From the NCBI RefSeq assembly GCF_020360975.1, contig NW_025408681.1, positions 1,612,001 to 1,676,000 of the forward strand: DNA of 64,000 bases. Direction: 5' to 3'. Origin of the DNA: Hirsutella rhossiliensis (Eukaryota; Ascomycota; Sordariomycetes; Hypocreales; Ophiocordycipitaceae). Shown here piece after piece: positions 57,957 through 64,000 of this stretch. The notes below the pieces were generated by a model. It worked only from the letters and a program-made list of their open reading frames with translations, was not told the DNA's origin and did not search any database. A program made the position numbers and the translations under genes. Each line of letters begins with the position of its first letter. Position 1 is the first letter of the stretch.

Positions 57957-59018
57957 ATGGCCTCGTCGGCACGAAACGCCCTGCGGCTCTCCCGCGCCGC
58001 CGCCCCCCGTCGCGCCATCAAGGCCACCACCCCGTCCCGCTTCCTCTCCGCCACGTCCGCCCTGCGCGTCTCCGACACGCATACCAACAAGCGCGAGGTC
58101 AAGTTCACCGTCTTCGGCGCCAGCGGCCAGAGCGACAGGCATACCCTCCAGGTCCCCGAGGCCGCGCCCCGGCTCCCCGCCGATAGCCCCGATGCCCCCG
58201 TCGAGCCCCTGAGCAGCAAGGTCTACGCCTCCATGCCACACACGATGCGCAACATGACCGTCTTTGGCAAGACCATCCTCGTCACCGGCGGTGCTCGTGG
58301 CCTCGGCAACCACATGGCTCGTGCCTGTGCCGAGGCTGGCGCAAAGAACATTATCCTCTTCGACGTCAACCAGGAACTCGGTGACAAGGCCGCCGCCGAG
58401 CTTCATGACAAGTCGGGTCTGCCCGTCACCTTCTACCGCGTCGACGTGCGTGACGGCAACGCCATCAACGCCGCCGTCGAGTCCGTCACCGAGCAATTTG
58501 GCGCCCCCGACGTTCTCGTCAACGCCGCCGGCATCGCAGACTCCAACATCAAGGCCGAGGACTACGACGAGCAAATGTTCCGCCGCCTTATCGACATCAA
58601 CCTCACCGGAACCTTCCTCATGTCCAAGGCCGTCGGCCGCGCCATGATGGACGCCAAGAAGCCTGGCAGCATCGTCCTCGTCGCCTCCATGTCCGGCTCC
58701 GTCGTCAACTATCCGCAGGAGCAGAGTTGCTACAACGCCTCGAAGGCCGGCGTCATCCAGTTTGCAAAGTCAATTGCCTCCGAGTGGGCCAAGTACAAGA
58801 TCCGCGTCAACTGCATCTCCCCCGGCTACATGGACACGGCTCTCAACCGCGTCCCCGCCCTCGAGGCCCAGAAGAAGATCTGGAGGTCTCTCACCCCGCA
58901 GGACCGCCTCGGCGACGTCGACGAGCTCAACGGCCTCTGCGTCTTCCTCGCCTCCGACTCCTCCAGCTTCATGACGGGCGCAAACGTCCTCATCGACGGC
59001 GGCTACTCGTGCTACTAG
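57957..59018 (+). CDS. SDR, D-arabinitol/mannitol dehydrogenase-like, with N-terminal extension
   Basis: This intronless gene encodes a 353-aa NAD(P)-dependent classical short-chain dehydrogenase. The core (about residues 100-353) has the cofactor loop TGGARGLG, NAAG, a catalytic Ser in ASMSGS, YNASK (Tyr and Lys) and the SPGYMDT segment. The C-terminal GANVLIDGGYSCY ending is typical of the fungal arabinitol dehydrogenase / mannitol dehydrogenase / sorbose reductase branch, so the substrate is probably a polyol or ketose. About 95 residues precede the core, starting with a basic, Arg/Ser/Ala-rich stretch without acidic residues for some 35 residues, which looks like a mitochondrial targeting peptide. 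Sugar-alcohol dehydrogenases of this group are often cytosolic, so location is uncertain. Strong codon bias to C-ending codons suggests high expression. Confidence 0.85.
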   Translation: MASSARNALRLSRAAAPRRAIKATTPSRFLSATSALRVSDTHTNKREVKFTVFGASGQSDRHTLQVPEAAPRLPADSPDAPVEPLSSKVYASMPHTMRNMTVFGKTILVTGGARGLGNHMARACAEAGAKNIILFDVNQELGDKAAAELHDKSGLPVTFYRVDVRDGNAINAAVESVTEQFGAPDVLVNAAGIADSNIKAEDYDEQMFRRLIDINLTGTFLMSKAVGRAMMDAKKPGSIVLVASMSGSVVNYPQEQSCYNASKAGVIQFAKSIASEWAKYKIRVNCISPGYMDTALNRVPALEAQKKIWRSLTPQDRLGDVDELNGLCVFLASDSSSFMTGANVLIDGGYSCY

Positions 59019-60540
59019 GTCGCCCCCCCCGTCACCATCTCGCGAGACCGCTAGACGGCTCTCTGCACTCACATCCACCATCATCGTAGTGGCCGTCTTT
59101 GCCACTCACCTTGTCACCCTGCATCTTGACATTTCATGTTTGGAGTTCAGGATTTCTCCCTATTTTTCTTTGTCATACTCGCATGTGTGCGCGGAGGTTT
59201 AGCTGTCGTCTCCGACCTTGTGTGAGCTACTTTTGGCTGTCGAGAGAGAAGACGGGTGCGAGGGGAAAAGCATCGGATATAGAGGATCATAGAGAGGACA
59301 ATGGCCGCATAGGCATGCTTCCATACAGATTCGGAATAGAGGGCGGCATCGCGGGGCACTACTGGTCTAGATGAATACATTAGCGAAAGTGCTTAATGAT
59401 TTGCCATCATATATCCTGGCCAGCTTCTGCGACTGCTTCGAGTCCCCCTATTCTTGGTGGCGTTTGGGCCCTCGTTTCATTCAGTGTGCCGACTTGACCA
59501 TCTCCATGAAACCTCGCATTGACTCCAGTCCCACTGTGTTTACCCCGAGCGGACACGCTCGGCCACGATTCCGACGGACACGCACGCAATCCATGGGCCC
59601 AGCTTTGGCATTCAACTGTTGCTATCGAATCGCTTTGCGATCGCACAAGCAAGCCAGCCATCCACTCCCAGGGGCCATCATCGGCTAAGGACCCTTGCCC
59701 ATGCTCACTGCACACAGGGCTCATCGCTTCTAGTACCCTTTAGTACCCTTTCCCCTGCCTCGGCTCCTTGCAGAATCGCCAAGTTTCCTCTCCATTTCTG
59801 CTTCATCGTGCCGGCCGGCATCAATGGCCACCTCGCGCATTCCACATCGTCAGAAGGATCATCATCCCGCCATGCGGGGGAAAAAAAGGAGAATGCAGCA
59901 ACCGGAGGTAAATGCCGACGGAATTGCTCCACTATCCAATGCCATCCATGACCAGCCGCCGGTTGTCCGAAGTACATTAACCAGCTTGGCCCGGCATAGA
60001 CAAGAGACGGGGCGGCAACGCAATGTCTATGCAGCAGAAAAGAACTGTCCGCGAAAGAGGGGAGATTCATGCTCCCCAAAAGCAGGGCAACTTTTGTTTC
60101 AAAACCAAATCGCTGGAATCGTGTCTCCGTGCTCGAGATAGGGACAACCAGGCAGTCAAGTTGTTCGCTCAAGAGGGACAGGCTCGGCTGTCCTCGCAGT
60201 GCCTTCCACGAGGGGGGAAAGGAAGAAAGCCAGTTCGTCGTGGTTGCGCTATCCGACCACCAGGTCGACGTCGCCCGCGTCGCGGTGGCGAAGGTTGGCG
60301 CATGCAAAGAAGGAAATATCTCGCCATTTGCTCCCGAATTCTCACGATGCTAGCGTTGCTCCCTTCCATCTGGAAGGTGGGGCTCGCGTGACCCTGTGGG
60401 TTTGTGACACGGCATGATCGACTGCAGTTGCTGGTCCAAAAATGTATGGCTGTCACCACTTCGTCCAGGCACCGGCATCCGGGGTCAGTCGACAGCTGCC
60501 ACGTCATTTTCTGAGAATTGGGACGAGACATCGTGGCCGA
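59019..60540. other. Convergent intergenic region, SDR / kinase
   Basis: These 1.5 kb separate the SDR stop from the kinase stop. Several short frames exist on both strands, the longest 200 codons on the minus strand, but none has a domain, codon pattern or splice support. I see no gene. Confidence 0.45.
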
Positions 60541-63350
60541 TTAATGCTTCCGGGCCTTCTCCTGAGCCCGCTGCTCCCGCGCGGCTCGCACGAGAGGCGA
60601 TAGTTGCGCCAGGTCAACGCACTGTTTCATGAAATCGTGCTGATTCGCGCGTTAGTACGGAAGACGGAAGCCGGTAGCGACTCGAGATGTTATGGGGGAG
60701 ACGGGAAAGGAAAAGGAATGCTCTTACCCTGAGCAGATCGTGAGCGCTGGCTCGCTTCTCCGGGTCCACCTTGAGCGCAAAATAGAGAAAGTCTCGGAAA
60801 ACGGGAGAGAGCTCGTGCTCGTTCTTAATCTGCGGCGTGCCGTTGGTGGCAATCAACCAGAGGGCCCGCAGCGGCGATTCCGTCAGGTATGGGGGTTCCC
60901 CTTCAATCATCTCAATGGCCATGATTCCAAGAGACCAGATGTCAACCTTGCGGCCGTATTCCTTTCTAGTGACGACCTCTGGCGCCATCCAGTATGGTGT
61001 GCCCACCATGGTCGTGCGCTTGTTCTGCGCCTCGTTGATCGTGGCACAAAAGCCGAAGTCGGCTGTGTTGGGTCAGTGAAGGACCTCGGCAATGTGTGCG
61101 CTTGCGCTCAACTTACTGAGCTTGATGCTGCCCTCATTGGAGAGCAAAATGTTGTCCGACTTGATGTCGCGGTGAATGACGCCCTTGGAATGCAAATGCT
61201 GCAGCCCTTTCAGCGTCTCGCGGCAAACTGAGGCGATCTGGCCCTCGGTCATGATGTTAAAGGTGACCACGTCCGTGAGGCTGCCGCCTTCCATAAACTC
61301 CATCACTACCCAGAGCTCTCCACCGCAGAGGTAGCTGTCAATGAAGTTGACAATGTTTGGGTGCGAGCTGTCCTTCATGACCAGAATCTCATTGATGATC
61401 AAGTCCTTCTTGGGTTGTTGCTCCAGATTCATCTGCTTGATGGCGACGAGGCGGTTGGTCCCTCGTTCGTAGCCCGTGAACACGCCGCCAGATGCGCCTT
61501 GCCCAATCTTGGTGAAACCTCGGAAAACATCCCGAGGGTCGCCCTCGTTGCAAATACGCTTCAGAGAGGCTATCACGTCGACCCCATTGCTCTGCCGGTT
61601 ACGCTGTCGTGGTCTCGCCGCCGGAACGCCGGCGTGGCCGGGCTGCTGGCGGTGTGCGAGTTGGCCGTTTGCTTCAATCGGCCGGCCGTAGCCGGGAACG
61701 TGATGCGGACCGGGGATCACGGCTTGTTGAGGCGCTTGTCTCTTGCTCGGCGCCCGGCCGACATGGCCTGACATGGCCGCTTGGGCCTGAGCCAAGGCCT
61801 GCTCCTGCTGCTGCTGCATGAGCGCCTGCTGATAAGCGGTCGCTTGGGCGGCGTGATTCGGTTGAGGGGTCGGCGGGCTGTAGCGTGACTGTCCGTTGGC
61901 ACGAGAGTTGGACCGTGAACGATGTTCTTCCGGCAGCATGGGCACGCCGGCCTTGCCCTGGCCATAGAAGCTAGACGCAGGATCCTCCACTGGTTGGGAC
62001 ATGCCGATGCCCGAGTCCTTGGTCGAGTACGAGCTCGGCGGCACAGACTTGTTGTTCATGCTGACCGGAGGCTTCGGTGCAGGTCGGCTGGGAATCATGT
62101 CTTTGCCGGGCGAGGGTTTCTGGCTACGAGCTGTCGGGACGGGGGGGGGAGGTCGAGGATTCTCAAAGCTTCCTGGAAATTGAAAACTGGTTAAAGGGAG
62201 TTCGCGAGCAGCGGGCAAGAGCCGTGATCTGGAGACTTACCCATGTAGTTGGTAGGGTACATAGCCGGCGACGTCGGATTCAACGGGGGTGTGCCGTAGT
62301 GACGCATGTCTGGAGATGCCGCGTGGTGGAATTTTTCCAGACTCTGGTCTTCGGGAGGCCGTTCTGTGGTTTCCTTGTAGAATTGCAGAATGTCCACCAT
62401 TGTCTGCGGGTTTTCCCTTCGTTCCTTTTCGGGGATTCCGCTCTCGTTGATGAGCCGCTGCCATTCTTTGGGAAGACCCTGCACAAACGCGAGTTAGCAC
62501 CGTCCTGCCATGGCCGCTAGGACCAACAGAGGTTGGGTGGGGGGCGGGAGAATCGACGAACAGTGAATTGCCCGGTCGAGCTGTCGTATCCTACGTGTGT
62601 GACGTGGACAGGATTCTCCGGGGCAGATATGACAGGCTTCTTCTGGGAGCCGACCAAGCTGTTGACGATGGCAGAGAGGCCTGACTTCTTGCGCAAGATG
62701 CCCGGCTTTGGCTCTTTGGCCTCGTCGGAGAAGCGCTTGGGACTCGTGACTTGGCTCTCGGGCATCCTCGCGATCTGCACCTTTTCCGAGTCGGAGGTGT
62801 CCATGCTGCTAAAGGTTGCCGCGGATCGGGGAGCCGGACTGGCAAGCTGGGAGTCGGTCGCGGGCTTGGGGGGCGGGGGAGCGTCTGGGCGCTGCAGCGA
62901 GGCTCGAGGACTAGCAAGGCCGCTGGCCTCAATCTGGCTGAGGATGGCGGCGCCGTCAAAGGGCGCGCCGAGGAGGTCGTCGGATACCTTGAGGCTCAGG
63001 CGGCGCGGGTGGAGATCGGCAAGGTGGTTCGGGGGATTGGCGAGCGCGGAGTAGGCGCTGGGGTGGTTGGTGGTGCCGACGCTGAAGGCGGCGTAATCTC
63101 CTGCCTGGGGCGAGACGGGAGATGCATTCGACGACCACTGTGCGTAGGGAGGAGACGAACTGTTGTTGGAGGCGTTGGAGTAGGAAGAACGGCCGCGGGG
63201 GGGAGGCCAAAGGCTCTGGGAGCTGAGTCTGCTGTCGACGGAGCGGGCGTCGAAGCCGCAGTCGAAGGCGGATGATGGGGAGGCGGGGTGTTTCTTGACG
63301 AGTTTGCGACGTTGAGAAAGGCCGTTGGAAGGCAAGCCCTGGCCGTCCAT
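60541..63350 (-). CDS. PAK-family Ser/Thr kinase, Ste20-type (CRIB + kinase)
   Basis: This Rho-GTPase effector kinase acts upstream of MAPK cascades and polarity. Five exons (63,350-62,562; 62,478-62,241; 62,172-61,117; 61,062-60,728; 60,639-60,541) encode 838 aa. The CRIB/p21-binding domain starts near residue 245 ([23 protein letters not shown]) and is split by the first intron before [10 protein letters not shown] Pro-rich, Gln-rich disordered region follows. The C-terminal kinase has [12 protein letters not shown] (P-loop), AIKQMN (Lys), HRDIKSDN (catalytic loop), DFGFCA and [10 protein letters not shown]. The last exon gives [22 protein letters not shown]. The N-terminal 240 residues show no pleckstrin-homology domain, so Ste20 is favoured over Cla4, although the C-terminal tail is Cla4-like. 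The start is the first ATG. A GTG codon lies just upstream. Confidence 0.88.
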
Positions 63351-64000
63351 GATGTTGGCCACCCTTACCTAAAAAAGGTCTCAGAGAGCGGCCCGGGGCA
63401 GAGGGTGTGCAGAGCGGTCCTGCGGGCTCCGTTTATTACCACCAAAGGCCAATTTCGGCGCAGGCAGAGGAGAGCGGGAGTGGGCGGGCGTGCCAAAAGA
63501 GAGCGCGCGATGGCGTGGGATGCAGATGTCCCAGTGGAGCGGCGCCAGGTACCTCTGGGCGCTGCGCACTGGCAATAAACAATGGCCGGTACCCGTCGAG
63601 CCGTGGTTGCGAGAGAAGGACGTGTTTGGGGTACTGTGCTGTGCCTGTACAGCAGTACAGTACATGCGCGCACGTGCATGCGTGTGCGTGGTGCCTTTGT
63701 GCATGCGTCGACGGAGCCCGCCGGGCACCTCGAGTGTGGTGGCAGTGGGCGCGTTCAGGTGACGGGCCCGGGCTCGACTATCGCTGTCACTGTCAGTCTG
63801 GTGTCGAGAGGAGTGGTCGAGGACGGACGGAAAGCGAGGGAAGGGGGGAGGGGAGTGTACGTCTGATGGGCGGGGGGGAGGGGTGAGCTTTGTTGACGGG
63901 TATCCGTACAGGTAAGAAAGAAGGCCGTGCCCGTACCTACGGGTTGGGAGGAGTTGGGACGAGAGGTACCGATTTGTTTGCTCGCCCCAATGTGTTTTCT
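63351..64000. other. Upstream region of the PAK kinase gene
   Basis: This holds the promoter and leader of the minus-strand kinase. It is GC-rich, with G runs at 63,840-63,880 and GTACAGTACAGTACATGC-like repeats near 63,650-63,670. Nothing coding is recognised before the window ends. Confidence 0.45.

Noticed and set aside
57834..58574. 246-codon minus-strand frame opposite the SDR gene
   Set aside because: Gly/Val/Asp-rich shadow of C-ending codons on the coding strand.
59705..60307. 200-codon minus-strand frame between SDR and kinase
   Set aside because: No recognisable domain, no codon bias like that of its neighbours and no splice evidence.
1..64000. tRNA genes or CRISPR arrays
   Set aside because: No cloverleaf with conserved arm sequences was noticed. 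The tandem repeats found are microsatellites without spacers, and the genome is eukaryotic.

Overview
This is nuclear DNA of a filamentous ascomycete. The genes have short introns (mostly 47-90 bp) with fungal branch points such as CTAAC and CTGAC, the gene families are Pezizomycotina-specific, and the left third shows repeat-induced point mutation (RIP: CpA to TpA on either strand). The gene set fits a Sordariomycete, perhaps Hypocreales. The species cannot be named from the sequence alone.

Region 1 (1-23,690) is an AT-rich, RIP-mutated repeat block with no intact gene. A minus-strand Ty1/copia retrotransposon (910-7,163, two 467-bp LTRs, 5-bp target duplication) is inserted in an older, more heavily mutated copy of the same family. 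An unidentified, almost CpA/TpG-free block follows (8,356-12,581). Next is a GC-richer relic of a non-reducing polyketide synthase (12,582-16,898; AT tail, PT, two ACPs, C-methyltransferase, thioesterase), broken by RIP-type stops, frameshifts and a 97-bp poly(A) insertion. The block ends with more degenerate repeats, two related solo-LTR-like units and a minus-strand Tad1-like LINE relic (about 20,720-23,640).

Region 2 (23,690-27,110) is a transition zone. It holds a lineage-specific gene for a DUF7924-type protein with a PD-(D/E)XK-nuclease-like core.

Region 3 (27,900-64,000) is ordinary GC-rich gene space. In order it holds an ornithine cyclodeaminase/mu-crystallin protein (+), peroxisomal 3-ketoacyl-CoA thiolase with a PTS2 signal and FarA/FarB-type promoter motifs (-), methionine-R-sulfoxide reductase B with a GC-AG intron (-), an Age2-like ArfGAP (+), the Golgi Qc-SNARE Sft1 (-), a Ysc84/Lsb3 SH3 actin-patch protein (+), a transcription factor joining C2H2 and Zn2Cys6 fingers (-), an NmrA-like oxidoreductase (+), an unrecognised Ser/Pro-rich protein (-) divergent from the RSC subunit Rsc9 (+), an SDR of the arabinitol/mannitol dehydrogenase type with an N-terminal extension (+), and a Ste20-type PAK kinase (-).

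Exon structures were inferred by eye from splice motifs and frame. In every multi-exon model the spliced length is a multiple of three. The conserved genes look like housekeeping genes with no pathway linking them, apart from the thiolase, whose promoter motifs fit fatty-acid induction. No tRNA, rRNA or CRISPR array was recognised.
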